DNA of 64,000 nt from CAZOOK01 sp964581385 (GTDB lineage Bacteria > Pseudomonadota > Gammaproteobacteria > Nevskiales > Nevskiaceae). This document shows positions 28,711 to 37,560 of this stretch, piece after piece; the first letter of the stretch is position 1; every line of letters starts with the position of its first letter. The notes under the pieces are model-generated. The model saw nothing but the letters and a program-made list of their open reading frames with translations. It ran no database searches and was not told the origin of the DNA. The DNA lies in the NCBI GenBank assembly GCA_964581385.1, contig CAZOOK010000026.1, positions 1-64,000 on the forward strand, written 5' to 3'. The position numbers and the translations under genes are program-made.

Positions 28711-31371
28711 TCAATCCGTTTCGATATGCGGCGCGCCGTAGCGCCGCGCGAGCAGGCTCGGCAGGAGTACCAGCGTGCAGACCAGAGTCATTCCCAATCC
28801 GACAGTCAGCAGCAACCCCATACTGCGCGTGCCGGGGTGCGACGATAAGGCAAGGTTGCCGAAATTGGCAACCGTGATCAGCGCTCCGAACAATACCGCG
28901 CGTGCGGTGCTGGTGCGCAGCAGATTGACATTGCTGCCGGCAGCGGCACGGGCGCGTTGCACGATATACACACCGTAGTCTACGCCGACGCCAAGAATCA
29001 GCGGCAGGGCGATGACGTTGGCGAAATTGAACGGCACCCCGAACAGCACCGAGCCGGCCATAGTCAGCAGACCTGCCATGGCGAGTGGAATCAACACCAG
29101 CAGCATATCGGCAAAACTGCGCAGCAACACCAGCAGCAGCACAGTGATGGCGATCAGCGAGTAAGCGAATGCATGTTGGAATGCGGACACTACAGCGCGT
29201 CCGGACTCTAGGAAATCGACGGGTGCACCGGCGGCTTGCGGCAGTTCCGTGCGCACGGCATCGACGAAGCGCTGGATCGCCGGATTATTGTTGAGAATTT
29301 GGCGCGGCCAGATGTCGACACGATAGTGGCCGTCCGCCGCTACCCAGCGTTGCACCAGATCGGCCGGCAGATCCTTCTGAGCAACGGGTGCCGCTTGCAG
29401 CGCTTCATGCAGATCCGCGAGCATCGCGGGCAGAGTACCAAGAAGCGAAGCCCGTAGCCGTGACAACAACGCTGCGCGATTGATGATGTCACCTTCCTGG
29501 TAGCGGCGGCTGAAGCGGTTAAGCTCGGACAGCAAGCGCTTTTTCGCCGCGGTGGGCGTCTGGATTTGCCCGAGGGCGGCGGCGAGATTTTTCAGCGTCT
29601 GCAAATCGCTCTCATCGTCGCCGCTGTACTGCGCCGGTGGTGGGCCGGCCAGGTCGGGACCCAGCGTGAAATTGAGATCCTCGAGTATCGCGAGCTTGAC
29701 CTCCTGGTCGCTTGGCACGAAGTCGCTCACGCTCATCGCCTGCCGCACCAGCGGCAGCTTTGCCGCGCGCGTAGCGATCGATTGCGCCTCATCGGCGTCC
29801 TTCGCGATCACCGACAGTGTCAGTGTCGGCACTTCCGGATCGGCCAGCAGATCTCGATAGGTGGAGACGGACTCGCTGTGCGGATCGCGCAAGTCGAGCG
29901 GATCGTAGTCGAAGCGCACCTGCGGCAGCAGCAGCACCGCACCGCCGCTGGTGATTGCCGCGGCCAGCCACAGCTTGCGCCCGTGCCGATATGGCGCTTC
30001 GGTCAGCCAGGTCACGAATTCGCTGCCGCCGGTTCGCGCGGATACCGGTTCAGTTTCGGTGGACGGTTTCGGCGGTAGCAACGCCATCAGTGCCGGCAGC
30101 AAAGTCAGACTTACCGCGAGGCTGATGAACATGCCGACGCCCGAAATCAGGCCGAGTTCAGCGATGCCGGTGAAGTCAGTCGGGATGAACGCGAAGAAGC
30201 CGAGCGAAGTCGTAGCGGCACACACCGCCATGAAGCCGCCGACATCTGCCGCTGCGCGCGGCAGGGCGTCATGTGCGGGCAGTCCGCTACCGAGCAGCTC
30301 GCGATATTGCATGCACAGATAAAGTGCGTAATCGATGCCCAGTCCGATATAGAGCACGCCGAAGGCGACGGAGATCATATTCAGGTGGCCGATCGTCGCC
30401 GCCGCGAAGCCTGCGGTCAGCAGCAGGCCGCAGACCAGCGCGACCAGTGCGGATATCACCAGCCGCCAGGTACGCAAGGCCAGGAATAGCAGGATTACCA
30501 CCAGCGTCATACCCACCGAGAACGCCAGCGCCGCGCCCTTGCCCGCCGACAGCAATTCCTCGTGCTCAAGCGCGACGGTACCGGTCAGCCGCACGCGGAC
30601 GCCGTGCGGTGTGTCGAACTGATGGTCGCGCGCGATGCTGCGCACGGTGTCGATCGCCGCCGCGGCCGGCAATATTTCGGTGAAGTCGAGCTTCGGATTG
30701 ACTTCGATGAAACGTCGCGTACCGGATCCTTGCTGTGGTGCGCCGGAATCGGTGAGATTGCGCCAGGACAGCGGGTGATCGCGTCCCGCGGTGGCAGCGG
30801 CGACGCTGTCGGCGATTTGTTTGAGTGCCGGTGTCAGATCGAAGTCTTGCGCACCCGCATTGGTGATCGCGCGCTGCAGCAACGTAAACAGACCGTGCAG
30901 GCTTGGGTCGTGTGCCAGCGTGCCGAGGAAGGGCTGCGCCTGCGTGAGCGCATCGGCGACCTTGTGCAAGTCCGGTGTATCCAGATACAGCAATCCGTTG
31001 CGTCGAAAGAACGGCTCGGTGTCGATCGCAAACACGTCATTGAAGCGCTCCGGGTGCGCACGCAGGCTTTGTACCAGCTCACGCTGCACCGCTTCCGTGC
31101 GTTCGGGCGTATCGCCGTCGATGACGATCGCCAGATCCTGGCTCTGCTGCGGAAACAGACGATCGAGTTCGGAGTCCACGCGCCGCCACGGCAGATCCTT
31201 CGACAGCATGTTGGAGGAGTCCGTATCCACACTGAGGTGCCCGGCGGTATAGACCGCGACGGCCACGACTCCGGCAACAGCAATCGCCACGACGGCCAGC
31301 GCACCGCGCTGTACCAGCCCGACCCAGGCACCGAGCAGCGCCGCCATCGCGGAATGCTTGCTGGCGTTCAT
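28711..31371 (-). CDS. hpnN: Hopanoid transporter HpnN (RND/MMPL family)
   Basis: 886 residues with two repeats of one helix, a large periplasmic loop and five helices. The second-half helices lie near 735-870. The N-terminal helix is followed by DTDSSNMLSKDLPWRR, and VAFGVLYIGLGIDYALYLCMQYRE is a typical RND transmembrane motif, repeated as LPLILGVGVDYGVYIVQRARA. HpnN moves hopanoids from the inner to the outer membrane. Its ATG overlaps the hpnG stop. Confidence 0.92.
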   Translation of the reverse strand: MNASKHSAMAALLGAWVGLVQRGALAVVAIAVAGVVAVAVYTAGHLSVDTDSSNMLSKDLPWRRVDSELDRLFPQQSQDLAIVIDGDTPERTEAVQRELVQSLRAHPERFNDVFAIDTEPFFRRNGLLYLDTPDLHKVADALTQAQPFLGTLAHDPSLHGLFTLLQRAITNAGAQDFDLTPALKQIADSVAAATAGRDHPLSWRNLTDSGAPQQGSGTRRFIEVNPKLDFTEILPAAAAIDTVRSIARDHQFDTPHGVRVRLTGTVALEHEELLSAGKGAALAFSVGMTLVVILLFLALRTWRLVISALVALVCGLLLTAGFAAATIGHLNMISVAFGVLYIGLGIDYALYLCMQYRELLGSGLPAHDALPRAAADVGGFMAVCAATTSLGFFAFIPTDFTGIAELGLISGVGMFISLAVSLTLLPALMALLPPKPSTETEPVSARTGGSEFVTWLTEAPYRHGRKLWLAAAITSGGAVLLLPQVRFDYDPLDLRDPHSESVSTYRDLLADPEVPTLTLSVIAKDADEAQSIATRAAKLPLVRQAMSVSDFVPSDQEVKLAILEDLNFTLGPDLAGPPPAQYSGDDESDLQTLKNLAAALGQIQTPTAAKKRLLSELNRFSRRYQEGDIINRAALLSRLRASLLGTLPAMLADLHEALQAAPVAQKDLPADLVQRWVAADGHYRVDIWPRQILNNNPAIQRFVDAVRTELPQAAGAPVDFLESGRAVVSAFQHAFAYSLIAITVLLLVLLRSFADMLLVLIPLAMAGLLTMAGSVLFGVPFNFANVIALPLILGVGVDYGVYIVQRARAAAGSNVNLLRTSTARAVLFGALITVANFGNLALSSHPGTRSMGLLLTVGLGMTLVCTLVLLPSLLARRYGAPHIETD

Positions 31372-32132
31372 CGAAGTTTTCCGGCCGGAGCGAGTTCCGC
31401 CGCGCAGGCACGTGCGGCGGCCGTGAGCGCGGCACGGGCGCGACCAAATTGTCGTGCGAGGGTTATCAAGCGCAGCAGATCGGACGGTTTTGACAGTAAT
31501 TGCAGCAGCAACCGACCGAGGCGCAGACGCCCGGCATCGTCAATCGCGGCCATGGCTATGGCCGGTAACGCTTCACTCGCAACATCCACAATGGCGCGTA
31601 TCGCCACGAACGGAAGTTGCTCCTGGCGCGCGACTTCGGCGATTGCCGCGCTTTCCATATCGACTGCGGACGCATGCGTCGTGCAAAACGCATCGTGCTT
31701 AGCATCCGGCGTATCCAGAATGCGCTCACTGCCGAGCAATACGCCGCCGGCGGGCGCTTCCGGTCCGGCCAGCAACTGTTCCAGCCGCCAACGCCAGGCC
31801 GCATCGACGATGTAGCTACGGGTGTCGTCGGCAATGACGCGTTTGGGTAACAGCAAACGACCACTGCGTAGCGCGGGATCGAGTCCACCGGCAACGCCCC
31901 ACGACACCAAGCCGGAGACTCTGCGCCGTGCCAATGCTTGCGCTGCTGCCGTAGCCCGCAGGGCGCCCATTCCGCTGAGCGCGAGCAGTGCGTAATCGCC
32001 GACCGCGACGATATCACCCATGCGCAGGCGCGCGCGCGTGATCGTGCGCGCTTCGTTAGGAAGCGCGACGACGATGCCGATGATATTCAGGCGCTCGTCG
32101 CGGTCAGTTGTCGATAGCGCGTCAATGCCCAC
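31368..32132 (-). CDS. hpnG: Hopanoid-associated nucleoside phosphorylase HpnG
   Basis: About 240-254 residues. The start is unclear. The conserved part begins with IIGIVVALPNEART just after the shc stop, where no ATG, GTG or TTG is available; the first candidates are a CTG at 32090 or the GTG at 32132 inside shc, which I used. MTAN/PNP-family features follow: LSGMGALRATAAAQAL, GLVSWGVAGGLDPALRSG, VDMESAAIAEVA (phosphate/ribose site) and the catalytic Asp in IRAIVDVASE. HpnG removes adenine from adenosylhopane to give ribosylhopane. It is coupled to hpnN. Confidence 0.82.
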   Translation of the reverse strand: MGIDALSTTDRDERLNIIGIVVALPNEARTITRARLRMGDIVAVGDYALLALSGMGALRATAAAQALARRRVSGLVSWGVAGGLDPALRSGRLLLPKRVIADDTRSYIVDAAWRWRLEQLLAGPEAPAGGVLLGSERILDTPDAKHDAFCTTHASAVDMESAAIAEVARQEQLPFVAIRAIVDVASEALPAIAMAAIDDAGRLRLGRLLLQLLSKPSDLLRLITLARQFGRARAALTAAARACAAELAPAGKLR

Positions 32133-34051
32133 AGCGGGAAGTAAGCGGTATAGCCGTGGTACTTGAGATAGAACACACGCGGGAATCCCGGTGCGTTGTA
32201 TGACGGGTGATACCAGAGACCATCGCCGGTTTGCGTGGCCAGAAGATAGTCGATGCCACGTTTGACGGTGTCGCTGCGCGCTTCGCCCGCCGCCATCAAC
32301 CCAAGCACGGCCCAGGCGGCGAAGTTCGGCGCGCTTTCGCCGTTCAGCGTACCGGCGAGTTTTGGATCGAGATAGCTGTCGTTGGTTTCGCCCCAGCCGC
32401 CGTCCGCATTCTGCTTCGATTTCAGCCAAGCGCTCGCCTTTTGGATGTATGGCTGTTTGGGATCCTCGCCGATCAATGCAAGTCCCGCGAGCACACTCCA
32501 AGTGCCGTAAACGAAGTTGGTTCCCCAGCGTCCCCACCACGAACCGTCGAACTGCTGTATTTTCTTCAGGTAATCGATGCTGCGGCGGATCGCGACGCGG
32601 TCCTGGTCGCGGCCTAGCACACCGAGGAGGGCGAGTACGCGGCCGGTGACGTCTTCGGTCGGTGGATCGAGCAGCGCACCGTGATCCGCGAACGGAATCG
32701 CATTGAGGTAGTAATAAGTGTTGTCGGCGTCGAATGCGGCGAAGCCACCGTTCTTCGATTGCAAGCCGATCAGCCAGTCGGCAGCGAGATCGATGCGTTC
32801 GCGCCACTCGGCTTTTTTCGGACCTTCCCGGCGCGCGACGTGCAGCAGGCCGGCCACCATGGCGGTGTCGTCGAGATCCGGGTAGTACGCATTCGCGTAC
32901 TGGAATGCCCAGCAAGCTGGCCGCAGATCCGGCGCGCGCACCGACCAGTCGCCTTTTAGTTCCAATTCCTGTTTCGATACCAACCAGTCAAGTGCTCGCG
33001 TGACGGCCTGCTCGGTGCGCTCGCCGCCGCCGGCGCGCAGTAACGCCATCGCGCTCCAGCCGGTGTCCCACACCGGCGATATGCAGGGCTGGCAGTAGGC
33101 GACACCGTCGTCGCGGAACACGAGCAGCTTCTGAATCGACCGAAGGCAAGTCGCGCGCAGCGGATGGTCCTTTGGGTAACCGAGGAGTGCCATCGCTTCG
33201 TAGGCGTTGACCATCGCCGGGAAAATCGCGCCGAGCCCGTCCTCGCCGTTCAGGCGCGGCACGAACCAGGCTTCGGCACGTCTGATTGCCTTCTCACGAA
33301 CCGCTTTCGGGATCAGACGATCGAGGCTGCGGCCGATCTTGTCGACCGCGAGGAAAAATGTGTTCAGCGCGCCACCCGTCGCGAAGTAGTGCTGCTCCTG
33401 TTCCGGCGGCGTCACGAACAACTCGCGCACATGCACCTTGCGAGGATTCTTGGCGGTGGCGCGTTTCGACACCAGAATGAACAGCGGCACCATCACCGTG
33501 CGTGCCCAGTAAGAGATTTTGTCGAGGTGAATCGGTGCCCACTTCGGGAACAGCATGATCTCGACCGGCACATACGGCACCGCGCGCCACGGTACCTGCT
33601 CGAACATGGCGAGCAGGATACGTGTGAACACATTGGTTTTGGCTGCGCCGCCATGGGCGAGAATCACTTCGCGTGCGCGCTTCATGTGTGGCGCATCGAT
33701 ATCGTCGCCGGCCGCTTTTAGCGCGTAGTAGCACTTGACGGTGCACGACGGGTCCAGCGCGCCGCCGTAGTACAGCGGCCAGCCGCCGTGTCCACCGGCG
33801 GCGAGTACCTGCTTGGAGCGGATATAGCGCGCGAGTTTTTCCTGTAGTGCGTCGTCGAATTCGTCCATGAAGTGCATCATCAGGATGTATTCGGCGGAGA
33901 TCGTACAGTCGGTTTCCAGCTCGAAGATCCAGTGGCCGTCGGCTTTTTGCAGAGCAAGCAGCGCGTCACGCGCCTGCGCGATGCCGTCGTTCAGCCGATC
34001 GTCGGCCTTCTCGGCGACAACAGATAAGGTGGCGGAACGCGAGCTGGTCAT
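32087..34051 (-). CDS. shc: Squalene-hopene cyclase
   Basis: 654 residues from the ATG at 34051, with GAGGG just upstream. It folds squalene into hopene/hopanol at the membrane. Catalytic DXDD appears as DLDDTAM, about two-thirds along. Several QW motifs are visible: QKADGHWIFELE, QSKNGGFAAFD, QFDGSWWGRWG, QNADGGWGE and QTGDGLWYHP. The membrane-channel WAPIHLDKISYWARTV region is conserved. It follows the squalene synthase gene by 85 bases and is overlapped by hpnG. Confidence 0.96.
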   Translation of the reverse strand: MTSSRSATLSVVAEKADDRLNDGIAQARDALLALQKADGHWIFELETDCTISAEYILMMHFMDEFDDALQEKLARYIRSKQVLAAGGHGGWPLYYGGALDPSCTVKCYYALKAAGDDIDAPHMKRAREVILAHGGAAKTNVFTRILLAMFEQVPWRAVPYVPVEIMLFPKWAPIHLDKISYWARTVMVPLFILVSKRATAKNPRKVHVRELFVTPPEQEQHYFATGGALNTFFLAVDKIGRSLDRLIPKAVREKAIRRAEAWFVPRLNGEDGLGAIFPAMVNAYEAMALLGYPKDHPLRATCLRSIQKLLVFRDDGVAYCQPCISPVWDTGWSAMALLRAGGGERTEQAVTRALDWLVSKQELELKGDWSVRAPDLRPACWAFQYANAYYPDLDDTAMVAGLLHVARREGPKKAEWRERIDLAADWLIGLQSKNGGFAAFDADNTYYYLNAIPFADHGALLDPPTEDVTGRVLALLGVLGRDQDRVAIRRSIDYLKKIQQFDGSWWGRWGTNFVYGTWSVLAGLALIGEDPKQPYIQKASAWLKSKQNADGGWGETNDSYLDPKLAGTLNGESAPNFAAWAVLGLMAAGEARSDTVKRGIDYLLATQTGDGLWYHPSYNAPGFPRVFYLKYHGYTAYFPLWALTRYRQLTATSA

Positions 34052-34136
34052 GGGTCCCTCATTAACGACGGTCAGGAAACGATCGTAGCGTTGCGCCAAC
34101 GGCAGCCACGAACGACGAGCGCTATTTTAACGGTGA

Positions 34137-35243
34137 TCAACCTGGACTTTCGCCGAGGTCGGCCACACAGGGAGCGACAAAACCGTCCCAGTTCAGCGGC
34201 AGCTGCGCGCGCGGCAGATTGCTGGCCGCGGAGTTGAATAACCAGCCGAGCCAGCCGTTGTTGCGTACGCCGATACGCGTCAGAAACACGGTGCGGCCGA
34301 CCGCGCCACGCGTGATCTTCACCTCGGCGCCGGAGGCGAATGCGAGGTTGTCGTTGATCTTGTCCAGCGTCAGCACGGCCATGCCGACTGCCCATGCGCA
34401 GAAGCGGCGGATGCCCGCTTCCTGTGACGGCATCGATTGCGTGTAGGCAAGTGCATCGCGCAGGTGAGCATGGGCGACGCCGAGCAGCTCGCGGTACGCC
34501 GCATGAAAGCCCGGATCGGTGCAGCCTGGTGCGAGCTGCACGAGATCGAAACCGTGCCGTGCGAACACATCGCGCGGCAGCCAGCATGCACCGCGCGCAA
34601 GATCGTCCCAGACATCCTTGAGGATATTGGTCATCTGCAGACCCTGTCCGAATGAGACGGCCAAGCGCATCATGCGCTCCCGCTCGCGTGCAATCTGCGC
34701 CGAATGTTCGCAGAACAATTCCGTCAGCATTTCGCCCACGACGCCGGCGACGAAGTAGCAGTAGCGATCCATCGCAGCGAGGTCGCGCACGCCGTTGCAA
34801 CCGGCTTCGTACTGGAAGCGGTGCATGCCTCGACACATGATGCGCAGACAACGCGCGATTGCCGCACGCTGCGGCGCGCTGAAGCCGGCGGTAACGCGCA
34901 ACACCAGCGCCGAATTGCGCACCAGATCGTGCTCGTCGGGCGTGGTTGCCGACGATAGCAGCGGATGCAGCCGCGCTGCGAAATCTGCGGCGTCGCCGTC
35001 AGCGCCGACGAGCGCAGCGAATTCTTCCTGGAACCCCTCTTTCTGTTCCGCAGACAGCGCGGGATCGTCCTCGATGGTGTCCGCGATGCGGCACAGCAGA
35101 TAGGCGTTGGCGACCGCCTCGCGCAGGCCGGGCGGTAGCTGCGGAATAGTAAGCGCGAAGGTTCGCGATACCCGCGGCAGGATCTGATCCTGAAAGTCAG
35201 CCACAATGATATCCGGTTGAACGATGGACTGATCAGCGGTCAT
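34137..35243 (-). CDS. Squalene synthase (SQS-type, single enzyme)
   Basis: 368 residues from the ATG at 35243. Trans-isoprenyl synthase family: SRTFALTIPQLP, the first Asp-rich motif DTIEDD, GVVGEMLTELF and the second motif NILKDVWDD. It is longer than HpnC/HpnD (~280 aa), and neither of those nor HpnE is present. It is therefore read as a single NADPH-dependent squalene synthase joining two farnesyl diphosphates, rather than one part of the HpnCDE route. It heads the hopanoid operon; substrate assignment is by family and context. Confidence 0.82.
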   Translation of the reverse strand: MTADQSIVQPDIIVADFQDQILPRVSRTFALTIPQLPPGLREAVANAYLLCRIADTIEDDPALSAEQKEGFQEEFAALVGADGDAADFAARLHPLLSSATTPDEHDLVRNSALVLRVTAGFSAPQRAAIARCLRIMCRGMHRFQYEAGCNGVRDLAAMDRYCYFVAGVVGEMLTELFCEHSAQIARERERMMRLAVSFGQGLQMTNILKDVWDDLARGACWLPRDVFARHGFDLVQLAPGCTDPGFHAAYRELLGVAHAHLRDALAYTQSMPSQEAGIRRFCAWAVGMAVLTLDKINDNLAFASGAEVKITRGAVGRTVFLTRIGVRNNGWLGWLFNSAASNLPRAQLPLNWDGFVAPCVADLGESPG

Positions 35244-35429
35244 AGGGCAGCTCATAACGGGTTCTCGCTCTGCACGCTGCAAGCCGGAATAATTCGTTGC
35301 TATTGGACAATGGGTTGGTTTCCGCGATCCGTTCGAAAAATGGCGACGCGAATTTTGCCATTAACGGCGACGTGCCAACAAAGCGAAGCATTGCGCGGGG
35401 TCATTGGAAATCCATTCCTTTGTTCGCGC

Positions 35430-35951
35430 TCAGTAGCTGACGACGCTGGCGACCGGCGTGCCCTTGAGGCGCGCGCGTCCACCCAAAAAGCCCAGTTCAA
35501 TGAAGAAAACACAGCCGGTCACACGCCCGTCCAGTGAACGCAGGAGGTCGGAAGCGGCGGCGGCGGTGCCGCCGGTGGCAAGCACGTCGTCGATGATGGT
35601 GTAGCGCTTGCCGGGCTCGATTGCATCGACATGGATTTCCACGCGATCGCTACCATATTCGAGCGCATAGGAGATGCCCGCGGTTTTCGACGGCAGCTTG
35701 CCGGGTTTGCGCACGATCTGCAGCGGCAGCTTGAGTCGCTGTGCGACCGCCGCGCCGAACAGGAAGCCGCGCGATTCGATCGCCACCAGCCCGTCACTGC
35801 CGAATGCCTGGACACTGTCGGCAAGACGGCCAATGGCGGCATCGAAAGCCTTGGCGTTGCCCAGCAGCGGTGTGATATCGCGGAACAGAATGCCCGGCTT
35901 CGGGAAATCGGGAACGTCGCGGATCAGGGCTTTGAGTTGTTCGGGGGACAC
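35430..35951 (-). CDS. apt: Adenine phosphoribosyltransferase
   Basis: 173 residues starting GTG at 35951. It salvages adenine to AMP with PRPP. FPKPGILFRDITPLL is the family start, ESRGFLFG the hood region, RKPGKLP a flexible loop and YTIIDDVLATGGT the PRPP-binding motif. It lies downstream of gloA, beyond a 160-base repeat element, and 147 bases before the hopanoid operon start. Adenine released by HpnG could be recycled by this enzyme, but the link is only positional. Confidence 0.95.
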   Translation of the reverse strand: MSPEQLKALIRDVPDFPKPGILFRDITPLLGNAKAFDAAIGRLADSVQAFGSDGLVAIESRGFLFGAAVAQRLKLPLQIVRKPGKLPSKTAGISYALEYGSDRVEIHVDAIEPGKRYTIIDDVLATGGTAAAASDLLRSLDGRVTGCVFFIELGFLGGRARLKGTPVASVVSY

Positions 35952-36013
35952 AGCGGCATCCGTCTGCGAATTGCGCGTGATTTTGCCGCATTCGCGCCAT
36001 CGCTGGCCAATTT

Positions 36014-36176
36014 AGCAGCCCGTCGGACTTGGGATGATCTGCTGCGACTTCGGGCACGTGGACGAAAACCGCGCGCGCCTTCGTCAAATATGACCCGATA
36101 TTCTTCTCAGGCGCGCACTTTTTTCGCCTCACGCGCCCAAACCCTCGCGACGATTACCCAAGTCCGACAGGCTGCT
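36014..36176. repeat. 163-base element with 20-bp terminal inverted repeats
   Basis: AGCAGCCCGTCGGACTTGGG (36014-36033) and its reverse complement with one mismatch (36157-36176) bound 163 bases with no gene. The interior includes a TTTTTTCGCC stretch. The length and long terminal repeats fit a MITE. No clear target duplication is visible at the borders. It sits between gloA and apt. Confidence 0.75.
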
Positions 36177-36185
36177 GGGTCGTCT

Positions 36186-36581
36186 TCAGATTTTCCGCGA
36201 TCCGCGCTGAATGAACTCGATCTTGTAGCCGTCTGGGTCCTCGACGAACGCGATCACGCTTGTTCCGTGCTTCATTGGCCCCGCTTCGCGCGTGACCTTG
36301 CCGCCGAGCGATTTCACGCGCTCACAGGCGGCGTAAGCGTCATCGACTTCGACGGCAACATGGCCGAAGCCGCCGCCGAGCTCATATTTTTCGACGCCCC
36401 AGTTGTGCGTCAGTTCGATTTCCGCGCCGTCCGCCACATCCGCGTAATGTAGAAATGCCAGCGTGAATTTGCCGTCCGGATAGTCGCGCCGGGAGTGGAG
36501 CTGCATGCCAAGCACGCGCGTGTAGAAATCGATAGAGCGATCGAGATTGCCGACTCGTAGCATGGTGTGCAGGATGCGCAT
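36186..36581 (-). CDS. gloA: Lactoylglutathione lyase (glyoxalase I)
   Basis: 131 residues from the ATG at 36581, with GGAG 8 bases upstream; a longer open frame to 36653 is not conserved. It isomerises the hemithioacetal of methylglyoxal and glutathione to lactoylglutathione. The four metal ligands are all present: His5 in ILHTML, Glu in AEIELTHN, His in GHVAVEV and Glu in YKIEFIQ. The [15 protein letters not shown] core is typical of the Ni-dependent bacterial form. Confidence 0.95.
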   Translation of the reverse strand: MRILHTMLRVGNLDRSIDFYTRVLGMQLHSRRDYPDGKFTLAFLHYADVADGAEIELTHNWGVEKYELGGGFGHVAVEVDDAYAACERVKSLGGKVTREAGPMKHGTSVIAFVEDPDGYKIEFIQRGSRKI

Positions 36582-36792
36582 GGTGAGGACTCCGCTGAGG
36601 CGCTGCGTGCGGATCGTCGCCGCCGCTGATTTTTCGGTGGCCGCATGTCGCACTCTGAAAGGCGATTCTTCCGCACCGATTCAAGCACATGCGGTGTGTC
36701 GTATGGCTTAATCTAATTATAACGATGCGCGAGCATCCTGCGCTAAGCGCCCGGAACGTGTGCATTTTTCTGATTTGCGATAGATTTAGCGA

Positions 36793-37356
36793 ATGATTCC
36801 GTCGATCCTCAAGCTGGACGTAGGCGGACTCCCTGTTGGCTGGATTCGCTGGCAGACTGCGGTAACGCTGTACGCGCGCGACCGCGTCTGCTGGGAAGCC
36901 GGTGAGGGAAGGTTCGTAATTCTGGGTGGCATCAACGCCGCCACGGGCATGCGCTCGGCTGTCGAGATCGGTTCCATCATCGCGGTTACCGATCGCTCGC
37001 GCCGCTACGACGGCAGTGCGCCGCTGCTGACCAATCGCACGCTGTTCCAGCGCGATCACAATCTCTGCCTGTATTGCGGCCAGCAGTTTCCGACGCACGA
37101 GCTGACGCGCGACCATGTGATGCCTGCTTCGCGCGGCGGCGAAGGTATCTGGGAAAACTGTGTCACCGCGTGCCGTTCCTGCAACCAGCGCAAGGACGAC
37201 CGTACGCCGGAAGAGGCAGGCATGAAGCTGCTTGCTGTGCCGTACACGCCGAATCTCGCGGAATACCTGATCCTCTCAAACCGCCGCATTCTGGCCGATC
37301 AGATGGAATTCCTGCTCGCATTTGCGCGTAAGCACCGGCGCCGCACGCACGCCTAA
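36793..37356 (+). CDS. HNH endonuclease
   Basis: 187 residues. The C-terminal half contains an HNH finger: CLYCG...LTRDHVMPASRGGEGIWENCVTACRSCNQRKDDRTPEEAGM, with two CX2C pairs for zinc and the catalytic His in RDH. The N-terminal ~85 residues are a small beta-rich domain. Free-standing proteins of this type are common housekeeping neighbours in proteobacteria, and their biological role is not established. It diverges from gloA. Confidence 0.88.
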   Translation: MIPSILKLDVGGLPVGWIRWQTAVTLYARDRVCWEAGEGRFVILGGINAATGMRSAVEIGSIIAVTDRSRRYDGSAPLLTNRTLFQRDHNLCLYCGQQFPTHELTRDHVMPASRGGEGIWENCVTACRSCNQRKDDRTPEEAGMKLLAVPYTPNLAEYLILSNRRILADQMEFLLAFARKHRRRTHA

Positions 37357-37371
37357 TCAGCAGGCATCCGC

Positions 37372-37560
37372 TCACTTCGCGAAGCCTTCCGCGCGATAAA
37401 CGTGACAGTCTGTGCGGATGAATACGGTCAACTCCTGATAGCGGTCGATACCCATTGCTTGCCGAATCGCCAGCCGGGCACCGCGCGCCGCGGTGTCGAA
37501 AGTGATCTGTAAAGTCCGCCTGTTACGATAAGTGCTAATTCTGAATCCTGTGTTCCTTGT
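37372..37560 (-). other. Possible gene remnant (C-terminal coding fragment)
   Basis: On the minus strand a frame ending TGA at 37372-37374 encodes TFDTAARGARLAIRQAMGID followed by RYQELTVFIRTDCHVYRAEGFAK. It has a protein-like composition and is open upstream to about 37560, but it has no ATG, GTG or TTG start until the internal ATG that would leave ~27 residues. I do not recognise the family. It may be the 3' end of a lost gene, or a shadow. Confidence 0.25.

Noticed and set aside
30562..31815. Long plus-strand frame opposite hpnN and hpnG (417 codons)
   Set aside because: It spans two real genes on the other strand and has the low-complexity Arg/Gln/Ala composition of an antisense frame.
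32133..32915. Extension of hpnG upstream through shc
   Set aside because: The residues are arginine-rich out-of-frame translation of squalene-hopene cyclase; the phosphorylase fold starts only after the shc stop.
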